64,000 bases of DNA, from contig NC_011071.1 in the NCBI RefSeq assembly GCF_000020665.1, positions 4,020,501 to 4,084,500 on the forward strand, in the 5' to 3' direction. How positions within the stretch are numbered: position 1 is the first letter of the stretch; every line of letters starts with the position of its first letter. Position numbers and translations under genes: made by a program. Under the pieces are notes generated by a model that did not search any database, was not told where the DNA came from, and worked only from the letters and a program-made list of their open reading frames with translations. This DNA comes from Stenotrophomonas maltophilia R551-3. Lineage in GTDB: Bacteria > Pseudomonadota > Gammaproteobacteria > Xanthomonadales > Xanthomonadaceae. Of this stretch, positions 30,382 through 39,109 are shown piece after piece.

Positions 30382-30431
30382 ACGCCCGGCCGGGGCCGGG
30401 CGTACTCAGTCGATCCACGCCATGCGTGGAT
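30382..30431 (-). repeat. GC palindrome plus degenerate SMAG after sppA
   Basis: ACGCCCGGCC-GG-GGCCGGGCGT (30382-30403) is a perfect 10-bp stem without a T-run. ATCCACGCCATGCGTGGAT (30413-30431) is a SMAG-type stem whose tip is GTCG instead of GTAG. Together they form the 3' end of the sppA unit and may terminate it. Confidence 0.65.
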
Positions 30432-30441
30432 GGACTTCCGA

Positions 30442-32364
30442 TCAGAACCCGCAGAAGCAGTACGCCAGTGCCTTCACCGGCGCGCCGTTGCCCTTGTCGC
30501 GGGCCGCGTTCTCGACGAAGCGCAGCTGCGTATCCACTTCCGGCATCGCACGCGCCAGCATCATCCGCGCCATGCCCGAGTCGGACAGCATCCAGGCACC
30601 GGCACGGCTGCCAGCGAAGCCGCTGACGAACTGCGCGAACGGCGTTGCCGCCTTCTCGATGTAACGTACGCGATAGGCATCGGCCTTGCCCAGCTTGGCA
30701 CGGCTGGCGGCATCGGCCACCGCATCCTTCAGGCCACCGAAGGCGTCGACCAGGCCACGTTCCTTGGCCTGCGCACCGCTCCACACGCGGCCACGGGCCA
30801 CTTCGTCGACCGCCTCGACCGGCTTCTTGCGGGCGTCGGCAACGCGACCGGTGAAGTCGGCGTAACCCTTGTTGATCACCGACTGGATGACCTGGCCCAC
30901 CGCCGGGTCCATCGGGCGGGTGACGTCGAAGGCACCGGCGAAGCGGGTCGTGCCGACGCCGTCGGTGTGCACACCGATCTTGTCCAGCGCGCGGCTGAAG
31001 TTCGGCACCATGCCGAAGATGCCGATCGAACCGGTGATGGTCGACGGATCGGCGTAGATGCGGTCGGCATTCATGCTGATCCAGTAACCACCGGAGGCGG
31101 CCAGGTCGCCCATCGACACCACCACCGGCTTGCCGGCAGCCTGCAGGGCCACCACTTCGCGACGGATCTGCTCGGAGGCGAACACCTCACCACCCGGCGA
31201 ATTGACGCGCAGCACCACGGACTTCACGTTCTCATCGTCACGCGCGGCACGCAGCAGTGCCGAGGTCGACTCGCCACCGATGCGGCCGGCCGGCAGGTCG
31301 CCACCGCTGATCTCGCCGGCGGCCACCACCACCGCCACCTGCGGACGCGAGTCCACCGGGTTGCGGCGCGCATCGAGCTGGCCCAGGTAGCTGCCGAAGT
31401 CGACGTTGCGGAAACCACCGTCGGCATCGTCGTCAGCCACGCCGCGCTCGATCATCAGATCCTCGAACTCCTCGCGGGTCTTCAGCGAGGTCACCAGCTT
31501 CTGCTGCAGGGCGAACTTGGCCAGGTCGCCACCGGCGGCGGAGATGCCTTCCGGCAGCGTGTCGATGCCGGCGGCCAGCTGTGCCGGATCCAGGCGGCGG
31601 GCCTTGGCGATGTCGCCCAGGTAGCGCTGCCACACGTCGTTCATCCAGAACAGATCGGCTTCCTTGGATGCCGGCGAAGCGGCGTCGAGCACGTACGGCT
31701 CGGCGGCGGACTTGTACTCGCCCACCTTGAACAGGTGCACGTCCACGCCCAGCTTGTCCTGCAGGCCGGTGCGGAAGTACTGGCGGTAGCGGCCCAGGCC
31801 CTCGAGCACCACCGACCCCATCGGGTCCAGGTAGACCTCATCGGCCTGCGCGGCCAGCAGGTACTGCGACTGGCCCATGCTCTCGCTGTAAGCCACCAGC
31901 TGCTTGCCGGATGCACGCAGGTCCTGCAGCGCAGCGGCCACTTCACGCAGCGACGCGAAGCCCGACGGCTGCAGCTTGTCCAGCTCCAGCACCACGCGCT
32001 CGATCTTCTTGTCTTCCTTGGCCGACTCGATCACCCGCAGCAGGTCACGCAGCTGGATCTCTTCGGCACCGTTGTCGCCCACCGCTTTGGCCAGTGCGCG
32101 GCTGACCGGGTCAGCGCTGAACTGCTCGACCAGGCGGCCTTCCGGCGCGATCACCAGGGTGGTGCGGTCCTGCAGCGATTTGCTGGCACCGGCACCCATG
32201 CCGGCGGCGATGACGAACATCACCAGCAGCAGGAACAGCAGGCCGAAGAACACCAGGTTGAGGATCAACCGGCGGGTGAAATTCATGACGTCCCACAGCC
32301 CGATGAAGAAACTGGCGACGGGGTTGCGACGCGCCGGGGGCAGCGGGGGCACGGGTTGATTCAT
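30442..32364 (-). CDS. sppA: signal peptide peptidase SppA (67K type)
   Basis: 640 residues. The protease is anchored in the inner membrane with its active site in the periplasm, and degrades cleaved signal peptides. A transmembrane helix lies at ~33-55 (LILNLVFFGLLFLLLVMFVI). The tandem S49 domains provide the Ser/Lys dyad: K218 in VGEYKSAAEP of the N-terminal domain and S424 in DLAASGGYWIS of the C-terminal domain, both intact. I chose the start MNQPVPPLPP because GGAG lies upstream; the frame extends 23 codons. The unusual C-terminus ends in YCFCGF. Confidence 0.96.
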   Translation of the reverse strand: MNQPVPPLPPARRNPVASFFIGLWDVMNFTRRLILNLVFFGLLFLLLVMFVIAAGMGAGASKSLQDRTTLVIAPEGRLVEQFSADPVSRALAKAVGDNGAEEIQLRDLLRVIESAKEDKKIERVVLELDKLQPSGFASLREVAAALQDLRASGKQLVAYSESMGQSQYLLAAQADEVYLDPMGSVVLEGLGRYRQYFRTGLQDKLGVDVHLFKVGEYKSAAEPYVLDAASPASKEADLFWMNDVWQRYLGDIAKARRLDPAQLAAGIDTLPEGISAAGGDLAKFALQQKLVTSLKTREEFEDLMIERGVADDDADGGFRNVDFGSYLGQLDARRNPVDSRPQVAVVVAAGEISGGDLPAGRIGGESTSALLRAARDDENVKSVVLRVNSPGGEVFASEQIRREVVALQAAGKPVVVSMGDLAASGGYWISMNADRIYADPSTITGSIGIFGMVPNFSRALDKIGVHTDGVGTTRFAGAFDVTRPMDPAVGQVIQSVINKGYADFTGRVADARKKPVEAVDEVARGRVWSGAQAKERGLVDAFGGLKDAVADAASRAKLGKADAYRVRYIEKAATPFAQFVSGFAGSRAGAWMLSDSGMARMMLARAMPEVDTQLRFVENAARDKGNGAPVKALAYCFCGF

Positions 32365-32480
32365 GGAACGCTCCGGAAGGCTTCTTGCCGTACTGCCAGC
32401 ATAGCCGGTGCCGCGTGATGCGGCATCGGACACAAGTCAGGGGATCGCCCGCCACGGGTCGCCGGGGCGGGCGGGACGGA

Positions 32481-33845
32481 TCAGGACAGGCTGGACTGCC
32501 CGATGCGCAGGCTGCTGCGGCGCAGGCGCCAGCCCATCAGGATGGCGGCGGCGGTGAGGCCGACGATCAGGCCGATCCACATGCCCTGCGGGCCCATGCC
32601 CAGGCCCAGGCCGAGCCCGGCGCCGAGCGGCATGCCCAGGCCCCAGTACGCGAACATGGCGATGAACATCGGCACGCGGGTGTCCTTCAGGCCGCGCAAC
32701 GCGCCCGCCGACAGCACCTGGATGCCATCCGGGAACTGGAAGGTGGCCGCGTACAGCAGCAGGGTCGAGGCCAGCCCGGCCACTGCCAGGTCGTTGGTGT
32801 AGACACCGACGATGGCGTCATGGCCGAACAGCAGCACCGCCGCCGACAGGGTCTGCGTGCCCATGATGATCGCGTAGCCGGCCCAGGCCGCACGGCGCAC
32901 GCCGAAGCCATCGCCACGGCCGACCGCATGGCCGACGCGCACGGTGGTGGCCTCGGCCACGCCCATCGGGATCATGAAGCACAGCTGGGCGACGTTGATC
33001 GCGATCTGGTGCGCGGCCGCTTCATTGGCACCGAGGCGGCCGATCAGCAGCGCGGTAACGATGAACAGGCCGCCCTCCATCAGCACGGTGATGCCGATCG
33101 GCAGGCCGGTGCGCAGCAGGTCCCAGATCGCCGGCCAGCGCGGGCCTTCGAAGTGCGAGAACAGCTGCAGATGGGCGAAGCGCTTGGTGAACCACAGGTA
33201 GGTGGCGAAGGCGATCGCCTGCAGCCACATCATCACCGCCGAGGCGATGCCGAGGCCTTCGGCACCCATTTCCGGGAAGCCGAGCTTGCCGTTGGCCAGC
33301 ACGTAACCCATTGGTGCCAGCACCAGCAGGCCGCCGAAGCCGATCAGCATGGTCGGCAGGGTCCAGTGCATGCCCTCGCTGAGGTAGCGCATGCAGAAGT
33401 ACAGGGTCAGTGCCGGGCCACCCCAGCGCACCGCATGCAGGAACGCGGTCGCCCCCGGCACGATGTCCGGCGCGATGCCGAACGCAGGCAGCAACGGCGG
33501 CACTACGGTGAGGAAGGTGAACATGATCAGGCCCAGGCCCAGCGCCAACCACAGCGCCTGGCGGAACAGCGGGCCGATCTCGCGTTCACGGCCAGCGCCA
33601 TGCAGCTGCGACACCGAGGCGGTGAGCGAGATCAGGGTACCGATCGGGATCAACATCGGCAGCCACAAGAGCGCCGTGCCGATGGTCACCGCGGCCAGGG
33701 TCGCTGTGGCGTGGTGGCCGGCAATGACGTTGTCGACGAAGGAGATCAGACCGGTGGAGACATGCCCGAGCACAAGCGGCAGGGCGAGCAGACCGGTGGC
33801 GCCGACTTCCTTGCTGAAGCGCGGCGTGGAGGTTGCAGTAGACAT
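32481..33845 (-). CDS. MATE-family efflux transporter (NorM-like)
   Basis: 454 residues with twelve transmembrane helices in two halves. The N-terminal LPLVLGHVSTGLISFVDNVIAG and the mid-protein GLPIGITVLMEGGLFIVTALLIG are the equivalent TM1 and TM7 segments. MATE pumps export cationic drugs or metabolites by Na+ or H+ antiport. PDGIQVLSAGALRGLKDTRVPM is the typical TM10-11 block. The substrate is not predictable. It is a single-gene unit, with sppA downstream on the same strand 116 bp away. Confidence 0.92.
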   Translation of the reverse strand: MSTATSTPRFSKEVGATGLLALPLVLGHVSTGLISFVDNVIAGHHATATLAAVTIGTALLWLPMLIPIGTLISLTASVSQLHGAGREREIGPLFRQALWLALGLGLIMFTFLTVVPPLLPAFGIAPDIVPGATAFLHAVRWGGPALTLYFCMRYLSEGMHWTLPTMLIGFGGLLVLAPMGYVLANGKLGFPEMGAEGLGIASAVMMWLQAIAFATYLWFTKRFAHLQLFSHFEGPRWPAIWDLLRTGLPIGITVLMEGGLFIVTALLIGRLGANEAAAHQIAINVAQLCFMIPMGVAEATTVRVGHAVGRGDGFGVRRAAWAGYAIIMGTQTLSAAVLLFGHDAIVGVYTNDLAVAGLASTLLLYAATFQFPDGIQVLSAGALRGLKDTRVPMFIAMFAYWGLGMPLGAGLGLGLGMGPQGMWIGLIVGLTAAAILMGWRLRRSSLRIGQSSLS

Positions 33846-34003
33846 AAGGTGCTTGACGCGAACTGCGGTTGCGCGCGAAGGGCACAGGCACCGGGTTGCG
33901 GCCGGTCATCTTACGCGCGCAGCGCGCGCATTCCCATGACATGGCGTGAATGCTGGGTTTCAGCAGCCCCCGGCATCACGCGTTGCGATCGCGTTACGAA
34001 CAG

Positions 34004-34084
34004 AAAAAGGGGACGGAGGGAATTAAGTCGTTTCAAGCCCGACTGTGCCGAATACGACTTAATCCCCTCCGTCCCTTTTCTTTC
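34004..34084. repeat. 81-bp inverted repeat with AAGGGGACGGAGGG arms
   Basis: AAAAAGGGGACGGAGGG plus AATTAAGTCG (34004-34030) faces CGACTTAATCCCCTCCGTCCC plus TTTTC (34055-34084). The arms are ~25 bp and the loop 24 bp. It reaches the DUF3106 stop codon. The T-rich outer ends could make it a bidirectional terminator between the divergently placed MATE gene and DUF3106. Confidence 0.8.
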
Positions 34085-34659
34085 TACTGCCCGGCCTGGC
34101 GCTTGAGCCAGCTGTCGCGCTCGGCGGCGGGCACGGCGAGGAAGGCGCTGCGCACCGCGTCGCGTTCCTGCGGCGGCGTGCGCTGCGCGACCAGGGTCAG
34201 CTGGGCCAGCTGCGCCGGGCTGAGCTGGCGCAGCACGGCCAGCGCGGCCTCGCGCTGTTCCGGCGGCACGAAGCCAAACAGACCATGCAGCTTGGGGAAT
34301 TCCAGGCCCAGCTGCGGGCCCAGCCGCCAGCCTTCGCGGAATGCCTGGTCCTGCGCCTGGAACTGCTGGCGCAGGCGCTGCTGCTGATCGGCCGGCAGCG
34401 CACTGAAACGCGCTGCAGCCTGGCGGATACGCTCACGCTCACCTTCCGGCAACGCCCGCCACGCCTCGTAGTCGGCACGGCGCTGGCGCTGCTGCTGGGC
34501 ATCCAGGTGGGCAAACGCCGGCGGTGCCGCGGCGGGCGTCGGCGCCACCGTCGGAATCCCGGGCGACGGCGGTGGCAGCGGCACGTTGACGGTCTGCGGC
34601 GTGGCCGACAGCGACAGCGGCAGGGCCAGCAGCAGGCTGGCGAACACGGTCTTATTCAT
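34084..34659 (-). CDS. DUF3106-domain exported protein
   Basis: 191 residues. A signal peptide is present (MNKTVFASLLLALPLSLSA). A Pro-rich segment (PLPPPSPGIPTVAPTPAAAP) follows, then a helical DUF3106 region: ALPEGERERIRQAAARFSAL, LPADQQQRLRQQFQAQD, VPPEQREAALAVLRQLSP. The regular W/L-x-x-L-P-P/D spacing is a helical repeat of the kind seen in heavy-metal-resistance/CpxP-like proteins, but function is unknown. It overlaps the upstream gene by 8 bp, so the two are translationally coupled. Its TAG stop touches the 34004-34084 repeat. Confidence 0.8.
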   Translation of the reverse strand: MNKTVFASLLLALPLSLSATPQTVNVPLPPPSPGIPTVAPTPAAAPPAFAHLDAQQQRQRRADYEAWRALPEGERERIRQAAARFSALPADQQQRLRQQFQAQDQAFREGWRLGPQLGLEFPKLHGLFGFVPPEQREAALAVLRQLSPAQLAQLTLVAQRTPPQERDAVRSAFLAVPAAERDSWLKRQAGQ

Positions 34660-35656
34660 CGGCAGCAGCGGTTTCCAGCGTGGCGCTGGCCGGCTCCGGC
34701 CGGCTCGGCTTGGATTGCGATTCGTCCACCGGCAGCGGGCCGCCAGCGGCCGTCCACGCATACAGGTCGGCATCGGCCACCAGCGGATAGTCGCGGTCGG
34801 CCAGCATCGTGGCGTCGTCGGCAGCCTGGGCCGGGGTCGCATCCGGCGCGGCGTTGACTTTGCTCGGCGGCAACGCCTCCACCGTGACCGGACCGGCATC
34901 GCCCACCACGCCTTCCGGCAGCGGTGCATCGCTACCGAGCGCACGGCCCTGCCAATGGCGCCAGCCCAGCGCGGCGGCCAGCAGCACCGCCACGGTCAGC
35001 AGCAGGATCAGCGGACCGCGCCAACGCGGCTTGGCGTTCGCACGGCGGCGCTTGCCATTGGTGGCGGCACGCTCATCCCGCTGCGGTGCGCGCCAGCTGG
35101 AGGCAGGAGCTTCATTGTTGGTGGCCGGTGCGGCCGGTTGTTGCAGCTGCTGCAGGCGCTTGGCCGGCAGGTCGCGGATGCGCAGCTGTACCTGCTCGGC
35201 CAACTGCCGCCAGGCCGAGGCATCGGGCTGGCCGTGGGCATCGCGCGGACAGGCATCGGCCAGCAACTGCTGGTAACCGGCCTCGTCCTGGTCGAGCACG
35301 CGCATGGCAATGCCCTCCTCCAGGCTGCCGCCCACCCGCAGCAACAGCGCCAGCCGCGGCAGCGGCCCCATCTCGCCCAGCGCGGCCAACGGTGGCGCCC
35401 ACTGTCCGCCCAGCGGTTCGCGCAGCGCCTGGCGCTGGCCCAGCAGGGTCCAGAAGCGGGTCGGCCACTGCGCCATCGGCAGGTCGCTGGCGACGGCGGC
35501 AAAGGCGCGCATCACCGCCACCAGGGTCTGTTCGGCACGGGCGGCTTCGCCGCACTGCAGTTCAGCCACCACCAGGGCACGGCGTTCGACGCCACGCAGG
35601 AACGCCGACAGCGCGCCGGCCGCGGTCGAGGAAACAGGGGCGGGCACAGCCGTCAT
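34652..35656 (-). CDS. membrane protein coupled to DUF3106, function unknown
   Basis: 334 residues. The N-terminal ~165 residues are soluble and helical (RALVVAELQCGEAARAEQTL, PLPRLALLLRVGGSLEEG). A low-complexity linker and a basic patch follow (GKRRRANAKPRWRG), then one transmembrane helix (PLILLLTVAVLLAAALGWRHW, ~217-237). An acidic, Pro/Ala-rich periplasmic tail completes it. The layout (cytoplasmic domain, single TM, periplasmic tail) resembles an anti-sigma factor, but no sigma factor gene is adjacent, so this is only a suggestion. It overlaps DUF3106 by 8 bp. Confidence 0.7.
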   Translation of the reverse strand: MTAVPAPVSSTAAGALSAFLRGVERRALVVAELQCGEAARAEQTLVAVMRAFAAVASDLPMAQWPTRFWTLLGQRQALREPLGGQWAPPLAALGEMGPLPRLALLLRVGGSLEEGIAMRVLDQDEAGYQQLLADACPRDAHGQPDASAWRQLAEQVQLRIRDLPAKRLQQLQQPAAPATNNEAPASSWRAPQRDERAATNGKRRRANAKPRWRGPLILLLTVAVLLAAALGWRHWQGRALGSDAPLPEGVVGDAGPVTVEALPPSKVNAAPDATPAQAADDATMLADRDYPLVADADLYAWTAAGGPLPVDESQSKPSRPEPASATLETAAADE

Positions 35657-36069
35657 CGGTCACTCCAAAGGTCTGCCGGCATGATAGCGGCAGGCCATCG
35701 ACGCCCGGCAGGACTTGCGCCCGCAGGTACTTCGTGCTGCAGGTTGTGCACAGCACCACGGCCCTTGCACGGGAAACTGCGGCATCCAGCTGAATTCACT
35801 CTGTTTCAGCAATGTTTCACACTTAAGTTATTGATTTTGATTGATTTTGAAGTGTGGCGATTTTTTGACCAACCCAAGCGTGAGGCCGTCGCCATCGGCC
35901 TCCTGCGCGCCCGCCGACCGTTAACGCACAGTCTTATCCACAGAACATGTGGATAAGACTGAATCTCCAATGGACACCGATATTTAGGTGACATTTATGA
36001 TTCAACGGGCGTCGCCCGGCCGCCCTCGCGCCTGCCATCCGCGTGCGCATGGCCCGTTACACTGCCCCG
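35657..36069. other. 413-bp non-coding region upstream of priA
   Basis: The region separates the divergent DUF3106-partner and priA genes. It contains an AT-rich patch (35811-35875) with repeated TTGATTTTGA and an inverted pair CACACTT (35818-35824)/AAGTGTG (35850-35856). A DnaA-box palindrome lies at 35931-35960. No convincing ORF is seen. The AT-rich patch plus DnaA boxes is unusual for this genome. Confidence 0.7.
35934..35956. promoter_or_regulatory. two consensus DnaA boxes, inverted
   Basis: TTATCCACA (35934-35942) and its reverse complement TGTGGATAA (35948-35956) are both perfect DnaA boxes separated by 5 bp. They are embedded in a longer inverted repeat with AGTC/GACT extensions (35930-35960). 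It lies 114 bp upstream of priA. Confidence 0.8.
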
Positions 36070-38247
36070 ATGCTTTCACCGATTCCGACCCTGCAGGTCG
36101 CCCTGCCCGTCCCGTTGCCCCGCCTGTTCGACTACCTGTCGCCGGAGGGCGAGGCTCCCGCGGTGGCGGTTGGCTGCCGCCTGAAGGTGCCGTTCGGCAA
36201 CCGCGAGCTGGTTGGCGTGGTAGTCGGCCATGGCCAGACCGATGACGGTCAGGGCCTGCGCCAGGCGCTGGCGTGGTGCGACCCGCAGCCGCTGCTGCAG
36301 GGCGAGCTGTGGCAGAGCCTGCAATGGCTGTCGCGCTATACCCATGCGCCGCTGGGCGAGGTGCTGAGCACCGCACTGCCCGGCCCGCTGCGCCACGGTG
36401 AAGCCCTGCCCGACACCCATCACTGGGGCTGGCAGCTGACCGCAGAAGGCCGCGCCCAGCGCGATAAGCTGCGCGCCGGCAGCCGCCCGCGGCAACTGGC
36501 CGAACTTCTGGCAGAAGTCATCGTGGATGAGGACGTGCTGGGTGAACGCATGCAGGACTGGCGCACCGCCGCGCGCAGCCTGGCCAAGCGTGAGCTGGCC
36601 GAGCGCGTCGCCCTGAGTGTGGCCCCGCAGCACGCGCAGCCGCTGCCCGGCCCTACCCTCAACCCGGACCAGGCCGAGGCCGTGGCCGCGATCAACGCCG
36701 CCGAGGGTTTCCAGCCGTTCCTGCTGGATGGCGTGACCGGCAGCGGCAAGACCGAGGTCTACCTGCAGGCGATCATCCATTGCCTGGCACAGGGCAGGCA
36801 GGCGCTGGTGCTGGTGCCGGAAATCGGCCTGACTCCGCAGACCCTGGCACGCTTCCGCGGCCGCCTCGGCATCGCCGTGCACGCGCTGCATTCGGGCTTG
36901 AACGACAACGAGCGCGCACGCGTCTGGGCGGCCGCATCACGCGGTGAAGCACGCGTCATTGTCGGCACCCGCTCGGCGGTGTTCACGCCATTGCCGCAAG
37001 CCGGCCTGCTGATCGTCGACGAGGAACACGACGGCAGCTACAAGCAGCAGGACGGCATCCGCTATCACGCGCGCGATTTCGCTCTGGTGCGCGCCAAGGC
37101 ACTCGGCATCCCGGTGCTGCTGGGCAGCGCCACGCCCTCGCTGGAAACCCTGCACAACGCCTATGCCGGGCGCTACACCCACCTGCGCCTGAAGCAGCGT
37201 GCCGGCGATGCACGGCCACCGCGCGTGCGAATCCTGGATGTACGCAAACGGCCGTTGCATGACGGCCTCTCGTCCGATGTGCTGGCCGGAATCGGCGAAC
37301 ACCTGCAGCGTGGCCAGCAGGTGCTGGTGTTCAAGAACCGTCGCGGCTACGCGCCGGTGCTGCTGTGCCATGACTGCGGCTGGACCGCCCCCTGCAACCG
37401 CTGCGATGCACCGATGACCGTGCATGGTGGCGGCCGTCGCCTGCAGTGCCACCACTGCGGTGCGCGGCAGCCGGCACCGCTGGCCTGCCCGGCCTGTGGC
37501 AGCCTGGCGCTGCAGCCGCAGGGTATCGGCACCGAACGCCTGGAAGAGCACCTCACCGCGGCCTTCGCCGATTTTCCGGTGGTGCGCATCGACCGCGGCA
37601 CCACCTCGCGACGTGACGCGCTGGAACATCAGCTGGCGAAACTGGGCGACCAGCCCGGCATCCTGGTCGGCACGCAGATCCTGGCCAAGGGCCACGACCT
37701 GCCCAAGCTGACCCTGGTGGTGGTGGTGGGCATCGACGAAGGGCTGTTCTCGGCCGACTTCCGTGCCAGTGAAAAACTGGCACAGCAGCTGATCCAGGTC
37801 GCTGGCCGCGCCGGCCGTGCACGCGATCCCGGCGAGGTCTGGCTGCAGACCCACCATCCCGGGCATCCGTTGCTGGAAACGCTGGTGAGCGGCGGCTACC
37901 ACCCATTCGCGCAGGCCGAATTGAACCAGCGCGAGGCCGCCGGATTCCCTCCGTTCGCGCACCTGGCGTTGATGCGTGCCGAAGCCCAGCAGATCGAGCA
38001 TGCCAATGCCTTCCTGCTGGCCGCGCGGCAATTGCTGGGCGAACAGAACGTGGTCGAGGCCTACGGGCCGATGCCGGCGCCGATGCCGCGCCGCGCCGGC
38101 TACCAGCGCACCCAGCTGCTGCTGTCTGCGCTGCAGCGGCCGCCGTTGCACGGTGTGCTTTCGCACTTGGTGCCGCAGTTGTACGCGCTGCCGGAAGCAC
38201 GCAAGGTGCGCTGGTCGCTGGATGTGGATCCGACGGACCTGTATTAA
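36070..38247 (+). CDS. priA: primosomal replication restart helicase PriA
   Basis: 725 residues. This 3'-5' helicase recognises stalled forks and reloads DnaB. The N-terminal 3'-DNA-binding domain (~1-100) contains LPVPLPRLFDYL. The helicase core has Walker A GVTGSGKTEVY (221-231), the DEEH box with aromatic-rich loop IVDEEHDGSYKQQDGIRYHA (315-334), and GSATPSLE. The Zn-binding insert has all eight cysteines (CHDCGWTAPCNRC and CHHCG..CPACG) near 436-477. Later motifs are VGTQILAKGHD and LIQVAGRAGRA. The start MLSPIPTLQVALP is chosen by family fit; the frame extends nine codons further. Confidence 0.97.
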   Translation: MLSPIPTLQVALPVPLPRLFDYLSPEGEAPAVAVGCRLKVPFGNRELVGVVVGHGQTDDGQGLRQALAWCDPQPLLQGELWQSLQWLSRYTHAPLGEVLSTALPGPLRHGEALPDTHHWGWQLTAEGRAQRDKLRAGSRPRQLAELLAEVIVDEDVLGERMQDWRTAARSLAKRELAERVALSVAPQHAQPLPGPTLNPDQAEAVAAINAAEGFQPFLLDGVTGSGKTEVYLQAIIHCLAQGRQALVLVPEIGLTPQTLARFRGRLGIAVHALHSGLNDNERARVWAAASRGEARVIVGTRSAVFTPLPQAGLLIVDEEHDGSYKQQDGIRYHARDFALVRAKALGIPVLLGSATPSLETLHNAYAGRYTHLRLKQRAGDARPPRVRILDVRKRPLHDGLSSDVLAGIGEHLQRGQQVLVFKNRRGYAPVLLCHDCGWTAPCNRCDAPMTVHGGGRRLQCHHCGARQPAPLACPACGSLALQPQGIGTERLEEHLTAAFADFPVVRIDRGTTSRRDALEHQLAKLGDQPGILVGTQILAKGHDLPKLTLVVVVGIDEGLFSADFRASEKLAQQLIQVAGRAGRARDPGEVWLQTHHPGHPLLETLVSGGYHPFAQAELNQREAAGFPPFAHLALMRAEAQQIEHANAFLLAARQLLGEQNVVEAYGPMPAPMPRRAGYQRTQLLLSALQRPPLHGVLSHLVPQLYALPEARKVRWSLDVDPTDLY

Positions 38248-38290
38248 GGGCACGCGCAGAACCCGCCGGGGGGGCCGACCCCGATGGCCT

Positions 38291-38329
38291 GGGGTCGGAT
38301 CCCTTTTCGCAGAAAAGGGCTCTGACCCC
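38291..38329. repeat. GGGGTC-type inverted repeat
   Basis: GGGGTCGGATCCCTTTTC-GCA-GAAAAGGGCTCTGACCCC, between convergent priA and the GST gene. It is inverted relative to the copy at 30333. Confidence 0.85.
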
Positions 38330-38341
38330 GAACGCCTTCGC

Positions 38342-38962
38342 TTACGTCAGCGGCGACATCACGCCGCGCTGGTAGGCCGGCCGCTCGCGCAGGCGGGCGT
38401 ACCAGTCGGCCAGGTGTGGCAGTTCCGGGCGCTGGATCGGCAGTTCGAACCAGGCATAGATCAGCGAGCCCAGCGGGATGTCACCCATCGCGAACGTCTC
38501 GCCCGACAGCCACGGCTGTTTGGCCAACGTGGCGTCGGCCATCGCCAGGTAGTCGCCGGCGCGCACGATGGCGGCATTGATCCGCGCTTCGTCGCGGTCA
38601 GCCGGGGCGGTGCGCATGATGCCCCAGATCAGGTCACTGTAGATCGGCGCCATCCGCGAAGTGCTCCAGTCCATCCACTTCTCGGCCTGGGCGCGTTCCA
38701 TCGGGTCCTCGGCGTACAGCGTACCCAGCGCGTAACGCGCGCTCAGGTAGCGCACGATGGCGTTCGATTCCCACAGCGGCAGGCCATGGTCCTCGATCAC
38801 CGGCACCAGGCTGTTGGGATTCATCGCCTGGTACTCCGGTGTCTGCGTGCCGCCATGGCTGCCACCGACTTCGATGGATTCATACGGCAGGCCGATCTCC
38901 TCGGCACACCACAGCACCTTGCGGACGTTGCTGGAATTGCGACGGCCCCAGATCTTCAACAT
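38342..38962 (-). CDS. glutathione S-transferase family protein
   Basis: 206 residues. The thioredoxin-like N-terminal domain (~1-80) begins MLKIWGRRNSSNVRKVLWC; the Ser at residue 10 or 11 is a candidate for binding the thiol of glutathione. MNPNSLVPVIEDHGLPLWES carries the cis-Pro and the E-S that hold the gamma-glutamyl group. The helical C-terminal domain has GETFAMGDIPLGSLIYAW, the D-capped N-terminal folding motif. It is a cytosolic monomer or dimer and the substrate is unknown. The start at MLKIWG is chosen by family fit. Confidence 0.88.
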   Translation of the reverse strand: MLKIWGRRNSSNVRKVLWCAEEIGLPYESIEVGGSHGGTQTPEYQAMNPNSLVPVIEDHGLPLWESNAIVRYLSARYALGTLYAEDPMERAQAEKWMDWSTSRMAPIYSDLIWGIMRTAPADRDEARINAAIVRAGDYLAMADATLAKQPWLSGETFAMGDIPLGSLIYAWFELPIQRPELPHLADWYARLRERPAYQRGVMSPLT

Positions 38963-39054
38963 GCGGGTTTTCCTTGCTGGCAATGCGAGCGGCAACGATA
39001 CGCCTGATCGGAGTGGGTATGTGGGTGGCGGATGTGGAATCGGGCATCTGGGGC

Positions 39055-39109
39055 TTGCCGGCCAGCGGCCGGCACTACCGGTTCTTCTTTGGCCAGCAGC
39101 CGGAGCTAC
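39055..39109 (-). repeat. two SMAG elements, one carrying the NYN gene stop codon
   Basis: A degenerate element with GTAGCTCCGGCTGCTGGCC on the minus strand (39091-39109) supplies the TAG stop of the NYN gene. A canonical GTAGTGCCGGCCGCTGGCC element (39055-39078) follows in the same orientation. Confidence 0.75.

Noticed and set aside
34652..35656. An anti-sigma factor
   Set aside because: The topology fits but there is no adjacent sigma gene and no anti-sigma motif, so only a weak suggestion is kept in the entry.
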